NCBI GenBank assembly: GCA_016463045.1
Contig: JAEMSB010000296.1
Coordinates: 1-6,223 of the forward strand
DNA from: Niveispirillum sp.
GTDB lineage: Bacteria > Pseudomonadota > Alphaproteobacteria > Azospirillales > Azospirillaceae
Length of the DNA stretch: 6,223 nucleotides
Reading direction: 5' to 3'
Both the position numbers and the translations under genes were made by a program. How positions within the stretch are numbered: position 1 is the stretch's first letter; the number at the start of each line of letters is the position of its first letter. Below the pieces are notes generated by a model. That model saw nothing but the letters and a program-made list of their open reading frames with translations, did no database searches and was not told where the DNA came from. This document shows positions 1 to 6,062 of this stretch, piece by piece.

Positions 1-113
1 GGAGCGGGCGCGGTGGCATCCACGCTAAGCACGGTTTCAGCCAGACTGACACCCGAGGACAGAAACGTCGCGGCCAGAGCCATGCCGACCAGATGGCCAT
101 GTTGAACGCGCAT
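1..113 (-). CDS. Exported protein of unknown function, N-terminal fragment
   Basis: The first 37 codons of a minus-strand gene that continues past the left edge of the window. The reading frame from the ATG at 113 stays open to base 1. The N-terminus looks like a Sec signal peptide: a short Arg/His-containing start (MRVQHGH), a hydrophobic stretch at about residues 8-22, and a likely signal peptidase I site after residue 25 (Ser-Leu-Ala, then Glu-Thr). The mature protein would thus begin in the periplasm or outer membrane. The start is supported by a strong Shine-Dalgarno GGAGG (125 to 121) seven bases upstream and by a TATAAT promoter box further up. A second in-frame ATG at residue 11 would cut into the hydrophobic core and is less likely. 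Only about 12 mature residues are visible, so the family cannot be named. Confidence 0.75.
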   Translation of the reverse strand, partial: MRVQHGHLVGMALAATFLSSGVSLAETVLSVDATAPA

Positions 114-120
114 CAACCTA

Positions 121-125
121 CCTCC
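121..125 (-). promoter_or_regulatory. Strong ribosome binding site of the left-edge exported gene
   Basis: Reading the minus strand, GGAGG lies seven bases before the ATG at 113. It matches the anti-Shine-Dalgarno core exactly and is the strongest ribosome binding site in the window. It fixes the start codon of the truncated gene. Confidence 0.7.
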
Positions 126-149
126 CCAAACCTGATTTTGGAGAGTAGT

Positions 150-175
150 ATTATACGATAAATATGCCCTGTAAA
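150..175 (-). promoter_or_regulatory. Candidate promoter of the left-edge exported gene
   Basis: The minus strand carries a perfect -10 hexamer TATAAT at 155 to 150 in an AT-rich pocket of otherwise GC-rich DNA. The best -35-like hexamer is TTTACA at 175 to 170, but the spacer is only 14 bases, shorter than the usual 16-18. Either the -35 contact is poor or recognition relies on the -10 box. Transcription would start near 143 and give a leader of about 30 bases before the ATG at 113. The position, just after the stop of the preceding gene, suggests independent transcription of the left-edge gene. Box matches are seen directly; activity is inferred. Confidence 0.45.
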
Positions 176-181
176 AGCCCG

Positions 182-694
182 TCAGCGCGGCGGGAACGGA
201 TCGAAATCCACTTCCTGGACCATGGAACGCAGATCATCCAGGGTTCCGGTGCGGGTGGTCAGCATGACAATGCCGTCCGCCCCGGCAGGAATCTGGATCT
301 GGTGAAGCGGCACCTGCGCCTCCGGATAGGTGATGACGATGGCACGCTTGCCATGCAGTACCTCAACCGTGCCGTTGGGTGGCAGCGTGCTGGGCACCTT
401 GATGGAGCCCGTGACGGCCTTGAACAGTGTCGGGCTGCGCGCCGCCCCTACCACGACCTCGACCTTGCCCTTGCGGTAAGAGGCTTCCGCAGTGGCGGCA
501 GAATACATCGGCAAGGCACCGCCCGCAGTGCGGACCTCGCTCTTCTTCCAGCCATCATGGCCACCGGGAAGAACGTCCACCATCTGGCTGTTCGGCTTGA
601 TGACAGGCTCCTGGGCCGTTGCAAGGGTGGCCGGCAGCAAGGCCAGCGGGGAAACCAGCAGGGCAAGGGAGAGAGCAAGGGCCGAACGACGCAT
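182..694 (-). CDS. Small exported protein of unknown function (170 aa)
   Basis: A 170-residue protein with a clear Sec signal peptide: two arginines near the N-terminus, a long Ala/Leu hydrophobic core (about residues 5-24) and a likely cleavage site after Ala27 (Ala-Thr-Ala, then Gln-Glu). The mature part is about 143 residues, soluble-looking, with no cysteine and no further membrane segment. It alternates short strand-like stretches (EVVVGAA, RAIVITYP, GIVMLTT) and ends in a helix-like segment followed by DFDPFPPR. The layout, with a 'gKxAIxxYpe' strand midway and an 'L..mv..vDF' ending, loosely recalls small uncharacterised periplasmic proteins of proteobacteria, but I cannot name a family. 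The start at 694 is chosen because it gives an intact signal peptide and has the purine-rich GGAGAAGG just upstream. It lies downstream of pepA behind a hairpin terminator. No separate promoter is obvious, so it may depend on read-through or a weak promoter. Calling it a real gene rests on the signal peptide, the ribosome binding site and its tight fit between neighbours. Confidence 0.8.
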   Translation of the reverse strand: MRRSALALSLALLVSPLALLPATLATAQEPVIKPNSQMVDVLPGGHDGWKKSEVRTAGGALPMYSAATAEASYRKGKVEVVVGAARSPTLFKAVTGSIKVPSTLPPNGTVEVLHGKRAIVITYPEAQVPLHQIQIPAGADGIVMLTTRTGTLDDLRSMVQEVDFDPFPPR

Positions 695-722
695 GAAACC
701 TTCTCCGTCGGAAAATCACTGT

Positions 723-752
723 AGAAAAGGGGCCGGCCATTCCGCCGGCCCC
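723..752 (-). terminator. Rho-independent terminator of pepA
   Basis: A perfect 9-base inverted repeat (GGGGCCGGC at 729-737, GCCGGCCCC at 744-752) encloses a 6-base loop. Read on the minus strand, the hairpin is followed by TTTTCT (728 to 723), the layout of an intrinsic terminator, and it begins 17 bases past the pepA stop codon. On the plus strand the hairpin is followed by TGACCATC with no T-run, so it should act in the pepA direction only. The T-run is short, so termination may be partial, which would allow some expression of the next gene. Confidence 0.75.
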
Positions 753-769
753 TGACCATCTAACAGATA

Positions 770-2263
770 TCAGCCTTCGTAATGCGTGGCGACCAGCTTA
801 TCCAGCAGGCGCACGCCGAAAGCCGTGGCACCCTTCGGCACCATGCCCTTGTCGGCCTTGGCCCAGGCGGTGCCGGCGATGTCCAGATGCGCCCACGGCA
901 CTTTGTTCACGAAGCGCTGCAGGAACTGCGCCCCGATGATGGAACCGGCATTCATGGGGCGGCCAATGTTCTTCACATCGGCCACGTCGCTGTCGATATC
1001 CTTGTCATAGGCAGGCGACAGCGGCAGACGCCACAGCTTCTCACCCGTCTTCAGACCAGCCTCGGTCAGCTTGGCGGCCAGATCGTCGCTGTTGGAGAAC
1101 AGCCCGGCATGTTCATTGCCCAGGCTGACGATGATGGCACCGGTCAGGGTGGCCAGATCGACCATGAATTTGGGCTTGAACTGATCCTGGCAGTACCAGA
1201 GCGCGTCGGCCAGCACCAGGCGGCCTTCGGCGTCAGTGTTCAGCACTTCGATGGTCTGGCCCGACATGGTGGTGACCACGTCGCCCGGACGCTGGGCATT
1301 GCCGTCGGGCATGTTCTCGGCCAGGGCGACAACGCCGACGGCGTTGACCTTGGCCTTGCGCCCGGCCAGCACGGCCATCAGGCCGATGACGGTGCCGGAA
1401 CCGCCCATGTCCCACTTCATCTCGTCCATATTGGCGGCGGGCTTGATGGAGATGCCGCCGGTGTCGAAGGTGATGCCCTTGCCGACAAAGGCCACCGGTG
1501 CCTCATCCTTGGCGCCGCCATTCCACTTCATGATCACCAGACGCGGCGGACGCACCGAACCCTGGCCCACGCCCAGCAGCGCGCCCATGTTCAGCTTCTT
1601 CATCTTCTTCTCGTCCAGCACCTCGACCTCAAGGCCCAGCTTGGACAGTTCGACGCAGCGGTCGGCCAGCGTCTCCGGATAGATGACATTCGGCGGTTCG
1701 GACACGACATCGCGGGTCACGAAGATGCCGTCGGCGACCTTTTCCAGCTTCTCCCAAACCTTCTTGGCGGCCTTGGCGGCGTCGGTCTGCACCGTCACCT
1801 TCTTGATCGACGGCTTCTTGTCGTCGGACAGGGTCGTGCGGTACTTGTCGAAGCGATAGGAACGCAGGACGGCGCCGAACGCGACCTCGGCGGCCAGTTC
1901 ACCCGCATCGCCCGTCAGCCCCTCATGGGCATCCAGCGCCACGGCCAGATCAGCCTCGCCCGTGTTCTGTGCGGCGGCCCAGGCGGCGGCACCGACATTG
2001 TTGGCAGCATTGCCGTCAAACTCACCAGGTGCGCCAATGCCGACCAGCAGCAGGCGGGAAACGTCCAGGCCGGTGGGCGCTACGAGGTTCAGCACCTCTT
2101 CTGCCTTGCCCTTGAAACGGCCCTGTTCCATGGCGCGGGTCAGCAGGCCGCCGGTCTTCTGGTCCAGATCACGCCCCAAGGCGCCCAGCGCGCGGTCGGC
2201 GGAGACAGTGACGGCCAGGATGCCGGATTTCGGCGTACCGGGCGAAGCGAAGGCGATTTTCAT
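770..2263 (-). CDS. pepA: Leucyl aminopeptidase (cytosol aminopeptidase, peptidase family M17)
   Basis: PepA is a cytosolic di-metal (Zn/Mn) exopeptidase that removes N-terminal residues, preferably leucine, from peptides; family members form hexamers. The product is 497 residues, close to the usual length of about 500. The N-terminal macrodomain-like region covers about residues 1-165 and the catalytic M17 domain about 170-490. The catalytic region shows the expected residues: Lys262 and Asp267 in VGKGITFDTGG, Lys274, Asp285 in KWDMGG, and Asp344, Glu346 and Arg348 in the family signature NTDAEGRL. Their spacing matches the E. coli enzyme with a constant offset of eight, so the protein should be active. 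The ATG at 2263 is chosen because MKIAFAS matches a typical PepA start. The frame stays open upstream to 2620, but that extension runs through the intergenic region and into lptF. A weak AGAGAG ribosome binding site lies seven bases upstream. The gene is divergent from lptF, a very common arrangement in proteobacteria, and ends at a hairpin terminator. In E. coli PepA also binds DNA (Xer recombination, carAB control); that role cannot be judged here. Confidence 0.97.
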   Translation of the reverse strand: MKIAFASPGTPKSGILAVTVSADRALGALGRDLDQKTGGLLTRAMEQGRFKGKAEEVLNLVAPTGLDVSRLLLVGIGAPGEFDGNAANNVGAAAWAAAQNTGEADLAVALDAHEGLTGDAGELAAEVAFGAVLRSYRFDKYRTTLSDDKKPSIKKVTVQTDAAKAAKKVWEKLEKVADGIFVTRDVVSEPPNVIYPETLADRCVELSKLGLEVEVLDEKKMKKLNMGALLGVGQGSVRPPRLVIMKWNGGAKDEAPVAFVGKGITFDTGGISIKPAANMDEMKWDMGGSGTVIGLMAVLAGRKAKVNAVGVVALAENMPDGNAQRPGDVVTTMSGQTIEVLNTDAEGRLVLADALWYCQDQFKPKFMVDLATLTGAIIVSLGNEHAGLFSNSDDLAAKLTEAGLKTGEKLWRLPLSPAYDKDIDSDVADVKNIGRPMNAGSIIGAQFLQRFVNKVPWAHLDIAGTAWAKADKGMVPKGATAFGVRLLDKLVATHYEG

Positions 2264-2467
2264 TCCGGTGCTCTCTTTTTGTTGAACCGGCGAATTGTGG
2301 CGCCGGCGGTTGTGTGCATGGCAAGGAGTCGATAAAGAACAGCCACGTACCCATGTCAAGGTCACCTTGGGCCAAAATCTGTCGGTCCGCCACGAACAGG
2401 TCGTAATCGGGCGATACGTTGTATGGTGGATGCAGGGCCGGTACGGTGCCCGACCCTTTGGGAAAAC
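2264..2467. promoter_or_regulatory. Divergent pepA-lptF intergenic region
   Basis: These 204 bases separate the two divergent start codons and must hold the promoters of both pepA and the lptF operon. On the pepA side there is a good TTGACA-type promoter and a small inverted repeat in the predicted leader (CCGGCG 2287-2292, CGCCGG 2301-2306, 8-base loop). On the lptF side the only candidate is TATGGT (2422-2427) with no good -35 box, followed by an imperfect hairpin (2434-2441 with 2450-2457, one mismatch) just before the lptF ribosome binding site. I saw no operator with clear symmetry and no riboswitch. Confidence 0.6.
2331..2359 (-). promoter_or_regulatory. Candidate pepA promoter
   Basis: On the minus strand a perfect -35 hexamer TTGACA (2359 to 2354) is followed by a 17-base spacer and TTTATC (2336 to 2331), which matches three of six positions of the -10 consensus. 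A strong -35 with a relaxed -10 is usual for alphaproteobacterial housekeeping promoters. Transcription would start near 2324 and leave a leader of about 60 bases before the pepA ATG. A GAGTC (GANTC) methylation motif sits at 2326-2330, right after the -10 box. Confidence 0.5.
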
Positions 2468-3592
2468 ATGTCTCAGATCAACCGTTACCTTCTGCGCAAC
2501 CTGTTCCTGGCCACAATCGTGGTGACAGGTGCCCTGTCGGCGGCCATCTGGCTGACGCAGTCGCTGCGCCTTGTCGAACTGGTGGTGGAAGGGGGGGCAG
2601 GCTTCGGCGCGTTTGCGCATCTGGCGCTGCTGTCCTTCCCCACCTTCCTGTCAATCGTCTTGCCCTTCGGCGTTCTGACAGCGGTGCTGTTCACCTATAA
2701 TCGCCTGACGCAGGATAGCGAGCTGGTGGTGATGCGCGCCGCCGGCCTGGGCCCCATGGCGCTGGCGCGGCCCGTCCTTATCCTGGCGCTGGTTGGCACC
2801 ATGCTCTGTTTCATGTTGTCCGTCTGGCTGGGTCCGGCGGCGCAGCGCAGCCTGGTGGCGCTGCGCCAATCGGTGCGCAGCGACGTGTCGGCCATGCTGC
2901 TGCGTGAGGGGACGTTCAACGAGTTGTCGGACAAGCTGACTATCTATATCCGCGACCGGCTACCCGATGGATCGCTGGAGGATATCCTGATCCATGACGG
3001 GCGGCAGCCGGGCATCATGACCACCATTGTCGCGGCCAGCGGCACCATCACGGATGCAGATGGTACGCCCCGCGTCCTGGTCCATGATGGCACGCAGAGC
3101 AAGTTCACGGAGGCCACGGGCAAGGCCGAATGGCTGGAATTCGAACGCTACGCCGTGGATTTGCAGTCGCTGCGCCGTGAATTGGCACCCCGCTGGGTGG
3201 AGCCGCGCGAACGGACCCTGGAACAGCTCTGGACACCTGATGAGAATGACCCGATCGACCGCCGCTTTGCCGGACGGTTGCGGGCGGAACTCCATAACCG
3301 GCTGGCCAGTCCTTTCCTGGTCCTGTCCTTTGCCACCATCGCGTTGGCAGCCCTGCTACCGGGTGAGTTTTCCCGCCGGGGCCGTGGAAGGCGCATTACC
3401 ATTGCCGCTGTTGGCGCCCTGGTATTGCAGGCCGCCGTTCTGGGCATTGTCAGCCTAATCGGCAAGGTGCCGGTACTGGCGGGCCTGCTGTACCTGTTCG
3501 TGCTGGCGCCTGTACCGCTCTGTCTCTGGTATCTGCGGCGCGATGGCATGGGCCGTTCCCTGCCCGCCGCCCCTGGCAACGGGGTGAGCTGA
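2468..3592 (+). CDS. lptF: LPS export ABC transporter permease LptF
   Basis: LptF is one of two related inner-membrane subunits of LptB2FG, the ATP-driven transporter that extracts LPS from the outer leaflet of the inner membrane and passes it via LptC/LptA to LptD/LptE. The product is 374 residues, near the E. coli length of 366. It has the YjgP/YjgQ layout: three N-terminal membrane segments (about 9-29, 52-76, 100-121), a periplasmic beta-jellyroll-type domain (about 125-270), and three C-terminal segments (about 281-299, 310-330, 335-356). The motif SELVVMRAAGL at 84-94 lies in the cytoplasmic loop after segment 2, where the family contacts the ATPase LptB; LHNRLASPF (275-283) begins segment 4. 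The ATG at 2468 is chosen over one 15 codons upstream (2423) because MSQINRYLLRN matches the usual start. Its ribosome binding site, GGGA four bases upstream, is modest. The gene overlaps lptG by one base. LptF and LptG are similar, but the first-gene position and sequence favour LptF. Confidence 0.95.
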   Translation: MSQINRYLLRNLFLATIVVTGALSAAIWLTQSLRLVELVVEGGAGFGAFAHLALLSFPTFLSIVLPFGVLTAVLFTYNRLTQDSELVVMRAAGLGPMALARPVLILALVGTMLCFMLSVWLGPAAQRSLVALRQSVRSDVSAMLLREGTFNELSDKLTIYIRDRLPDGSLEDILIHDGRQPGIMTTIVAASGTITDADGTPRVLVHDGTQSKFTEATGKAEWLEFERYAVDLQSLRRELAPRWVEPRERTLEQLWTPDENDPIDRRFAGRLRAELHNRLASPFLVLSFATIALAALLPGEFSRRGRGRRITIAAVGALVLQAAVLGIVSLIGKVPVLAGLLYLFVLAPVPLCLWYLRRDGMGRSLPAAPGNGVS

Positions 3593-4686
3593 TGCGTCTG
3601 TTTGCCACCCTTTCCCTTTATATCGGGCGTCAGTTCCTGCTGTGGTTTGCGGCGGGGCTTGGTTCACTGCTGGCCCTGGTCTATCTGCTGGACACGGTCG
3701 AGTTGCTGCGCCGTGCCGCCAACAGGCCGGAAGCGACCTTTGATATCGTCGTGACCATGGGCCTGCTGAAACTGCCGGAGATCGGGCAGGAGGTGCTGCC
3801 CTTCGTCGTGCTGTTTGGCGCCATGTACACATTCTGGCGCCTGACCCGCACGCATGAGCTGGTGGTGGCGCGGGCTAGTGGGATCAGCGTATGGCAGTTC
3901 ACGGCCCCCGTGCTTGCCTGGGCCATGATCATCGGCGTGCTGCTGGTCACCATACTTAACCCGATCTTCGCCGCCATGCTGACCCGGTATGAAAAGCTGG
4001 AGAACCGGTATCTGCGTGGCCAGACATCCTCCCTGGATGTCGGGCGGTCCGGCCTGTGGCTGACACAGCTGACGCCGGAAGGGGCCTATCGCATTCATGC
4101 GGAGTCGGTGGTGCCCGGCACGCTGGAGATGCGGCGCGTCATGGTGCTGCTGTCCACGCCGGGGCAAAAACTGTCGGCCCGTCTGGATGCGGCATCCGCC
4201 GAACTGGTGCCCGGATACTGGGACCTGAGCGAGGTCTGGTACAATGAACCGGGGGAGCCGGCCCGTTTCCTGGCACGCTATCGCCTGCCCACAGACCTTA
4301 CCGAACAGCGCATCCAGAACAGCTTTGCCAGCCCCGACACACTGTCCTTCTGGCAATTGCCGGACTTCATCCGCACGCTGGAACTGACGGGCCTGTCACC
4401 GGTAAGACACCGTCTGCATTGGCATGTTTTGCTGGCACAGCCTTTCTTCTATGCGGCCATGGTGCTGCTGGCGGCGGCCTTCTCCCTTCGGCAGATGCGC
4501 GGTGGCGGCACCCTGACCATAGTGGGGGCCGGGATCGTCACCGCCCTGCTGCTGTTCATCGTCAAGGACGTGATCATGGCCCTGGGCCTGTCGGGTGCGG
4601 TGCCCGTGATCATGGCTGCCTGGGCGCCCGCCGGGGTGACGGTGATGCTGTCCGCCGCCGCCCTTCTTCACACCGAAGATGGATGA
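3592..4686 (+). CDS. lptG: LPS export ABC transporter permease LptG
   Basis: LptG is the partner of LptF in the LptB2FG LPS extractor; the ATPase LptB is not encoded here. The product is 364 residues, the normal length. Membrane segments lie at about 13-34, 58-82, 100-124, 278-298, 306-328 and 335-358, with the periplasmic jellyroll-type domain at about 130-270 between segments 3 and 4. HELVVARASGIS (88-99) is the LptB-contacting loop motif equivalent to the one in LptF. Other family features are SGLWL (153-157), the LSFWQLPDFI segment (251-260) and AQPFFYAAMVLLA at the start of segment 4. The start codon shares its A with the lptF stop (TGATG), and GGGGTGAG just upstream can bind the ribosome, so the two subunits are probably translationally coupled, which suits a 1:1 complex. 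In many alphaproteobacteria lptD follows; here a 50-base gap leads straight to surA. Confidence 0.95.
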   Translation: MRLFATLSLYIGRQFLLWFAAGLGSLLALVYLLDTVELLRRAANRPEATFDIVVTMGLLKLPEIGQEVLPFVVLFGAMYTFWRLTRTHELVVARASGISVWQFTAPVLAWAMIIGVLLVTILNPIFAAMLTRYEKLENRYLRGQTSSLDVGRSGLWLTQLTPEGAYRIHAESVVPGTLEMRRVMVLLSTPGQKLSARLDAASAELVPGYWDLSEVWYNEPGEPARFLARYRLPTDLTEQRIQNSFASPDTLSFWQLPDFIRTLELTGLSPVRHRLHWHVLLAQPFFYAAMVLLAAAFSLRQMRGGGTLTIVGAGIVTALLLFIVKDVIMALGLSGAVPVIMAAWAPAGVTVMLSAAALLHTEDG

Positions 4687-4699
4687 ACAGCGGTACGCT

Positions 4700-4728
4700 T
4701 TGCGTTTAGCCCTGCAAGCCTCTATAAG
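4700..4728 (+). promoter_or_regulatory. Candidate internal promoter for surA-pdxA
   Basis: In the short gap after lptG, TTGCGT (4700-4705) and TATAAG (4723-4728) are separated by 17 bases. The -10 box matches five of six positions and the -35 box has the TTG core. Transcription would start near 4735, only a couple of bases before the first possible surA ATG (4737) and about 29 bases before the alternative ATG at 4764. If real, this promoter would let surA and pdxA be expressed apart from lptFG. The sequence match is seen; activity is inferred. Confidence 0.42.
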
Positions 4729-4736
4729 AACGCCCC

Positions 4737-6059
4737 ATGATGCAGCCTGTGATCCGACCGACCATGAAAAGCCTTGCGCGCAACGCCCTGCTGGGGGCGA
4801 CCGCCCTGTCCATCGCCCTGCTGTCCGCGCCTGTGGCCGTGATGGCGCAGGGCGCCAACGGGGCCCAGGGCCAGTTGGGCCGTATCGCCGCCATCGTGAA
4901 CGAGGAACCGATCACGGTCGCCGACGTGGAAGGCCGGTTGCAGCTGGCCATCGTATCCTCCGGCCTTCCCGACAATGCCGAGACGCGCCAACGCCTGCTG
5001 CCGCAGGTTATCCGTTTGCTGACGGACGAAGCCTTGCAGATCCAGGAAGCGCGCGAGCGCAACCTGACGGTCACCGAGGATGAGCTGAGCGAGGATCTGG
5101 AAGCCGCCGCACAGCGCAACCGCATGGATCTGGAGCAGTTGAAGGCCGCCCTGGCCCAGGCCGGCGTGCCCTGGAACACCATGCGTCAGCAGATGCTGGC
5201 CCAGATCGCCTGGAGCAAGGTCGTGCAGCGGGTGGTGCGCCAGCAGGTCACCGTGCCCGACAGCGAAGTGAACGCCTATATCGAGCGTATCCGCGCCAAT
5301 GCCGGTAAGCCGGAATATCAGGTCGCAGAGATTTTCCTGGCCGTCGACAGCAGCACCAGTGAAGCCGAGGTTCTGCGCCTGGGTGAGCGTCTGGTGGAAC
5401 AGATCGGCCGGGGTGCGAATTTCAGCGCCGTTGCGCGCCAGTTCTCGCAATCGGCCGGTGCGGCCAGCGGCGGTGACCTGGGTTGGATTCAGCAGGGTCA
5501 GCTGGAAGACAATCTGGACCGGTCGTTGCAGCAGATGCAGAAGGGCCAGTTCTCCCGCCCGATCCGTGGTTCGGCCGGCTACCACATTCTGTGGCTGCGT
5601 GATCAGCGTATCGTGGCTGCGGGTGACCCCAAGAATATCCAGATTGCCATCCGCCAGTTCGTGGTGCCCATCGCCGGTGAGGCGCAGGCCCAGCAGGACG
5701 CGGCCTTCGACGCCGCCAAGCAGGTGAGCGAGCAGGCACGCGGCTGTGAAGCCCTGGAACAGGCCACGCAGGCCGTGCCGGGGTCGCAGGTCTTCACCCA
5801 GCCGCTGACCCGCCTGGGCGACATCCCCGAACAGATCGGGCAGATGGTGAGCGCGCTGGGCGTGGGTCAGGCGACGGCCCCGCTGATGACCGACCGTGGC
5901 GCCATGCTGCTGATGGTCTGCGACCGTGTGGTGCCGGAAGGCAGCCTGCCGCCGCCCGATCAGGTGCGCAGCGCCCTGTTCCAGGAACGCATGGATCTGC
6001 AACAGCGCCGGTACCTGCGCGACCTGCGCCGGAACGCCACCATCGAGACCAGGATGTAA
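4737..6059 (+). CDS. surA: Periplasmic chaperone / peptidyl-prolyl isomerase SurA
   Basis: SurA escorts unfolded outer-membrane proteins through the periplasm to the BAM complex and is important for LptD folding in E. coli. The product has 440 residues from the first ATG. A signal peptide is clear: basic region KSLAR (11-15), hydrophobic core, and likely cleavage after Ala37 (Val-Met-Ala, then Gln-Gly). The SurA N-terminal chaperone domain covers about 48-170 (starting GRIAAIVNEEPIT). A parvulin-type isomerase domain covers about 193-291 and includes FSQSAGAASGGDLGW (236-250) and GYHILWL (281-287). A second, divergent parvulin-like domain lies at about 300-398, and a C-terminal helix at about 404-436 probably packs on the N-domain. 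Two cysteines, Cys337 and Cys395, are the only ones and both fall in the second domain. The start is uncertain: ATGs at 4737, 4740 and 4764 are in frame, none with a good ribosome binding site. Starting at 4764 gives a more typical 28-residue signal peptide. Lies 50 bases after lptG and 3 bases before pdxA. Confidence 0.92.
   Translation: MMQPVIRPTMKSLARNALLGATALSIALLSAPVAVMAQGANGAQGQLGRIAAIVNEEPITVADVEGRLQLAIVSSGLPDNAETRQRLLPQVIRLLTDEALQIQEARERNLTVTEDELSEDLEAAAQRNRMDLEQLKAALAQAGVPWNTMRQQMLAQIAWSKVVQRVVRQQVTVPDSEVNAYIERIRANAGKPEYQVAEIFLAVDSSTSEAEVLRLGERLVEQIGRGANFSAVARQFSQSAGAASGGDLGWIQQGQLEDNLDRSLQQMQKGQFSRPIRGSAGYHILWLRDQRIVAAGDPKNIQIAIRQFVVPIAGEAQAQQDAAFDAAKQVSEQARGCEALEQATQAVPGSQVFTQPLTRLGDIPEQIGQMVSALGVGQATAPLMTDRGAMLLMVCDRVVPEGSLPPPDQVRSALFQERMDLQQRRYLRDLRRNATIETRM
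6051..6054 (+). promoter_or_regulatory. Ribosome binding site of pdxA inside the surA end
   Basis: AGGA lies eight bases before the pdxA ATG at 6063, within the last codons of surA. With a gap of only three bases between the surA stop and the pdxA start, this suggests coupled translation of the two genes. Confidence 0.5.
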
Positions 6060-6062
6060 GCC

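Noticed and set aside
164..724. A 186-codon plus-strand frame opposite the 170-aa exported protein
   Set aside because: It is charged, Arg/Gly-rich sequence without a ribosome binding site or motif, and it runs into the pepA terminator region. The minus-strand frame has a proper signal peptide and ribosome binding site.
2287..2306. Inverted repeat CCGGCG/CGCCGG in the pepA leader as a riboswitch or operator
   Set aside because: A 6-base GC stem is expected by chance in such DNA, and no wider conserved structure is visible.
782..2335. A 517-codon open frame on the plus strand opposite pepA
   Set aside because: It is the mirror of the pepA codon pattern in GC-rich DNA. The translation is rich in His, Gln and Gly with no recognisable domain, while pepA has every catalytic residue.
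2423..2467. Extended lptF start 15 codons upstream
   Set aside because: The added residues (MVDAGPVRCPTLWEN) do not resemble LptF N-termini and overlap the possible -10 box; the ATG at 2468 fits the family.
2264..2620. Upstream extension of the pepA frame by 119 codons
   Set aside because: It crosses the whole intergenic region and overlaps the 5' part of lptF. The extra residues do not look like PepA, and the family starts at MKIAFAS-like sequence.
3664..4356. A 230-codon minus-strand frame inside lptG
   Set aside because: It is a shadow of lptG, with His/Gln/Gly-rich translation and no start signals.
4722..6002. A 426-codon open frame on the minus strand opposite surA
   Set aside because: The sequence is low-complexity His/Gln/Leu-rich, as expected for the antisense of a high-GC gene, and surA on the other strand has intact domains and a signal peptide.
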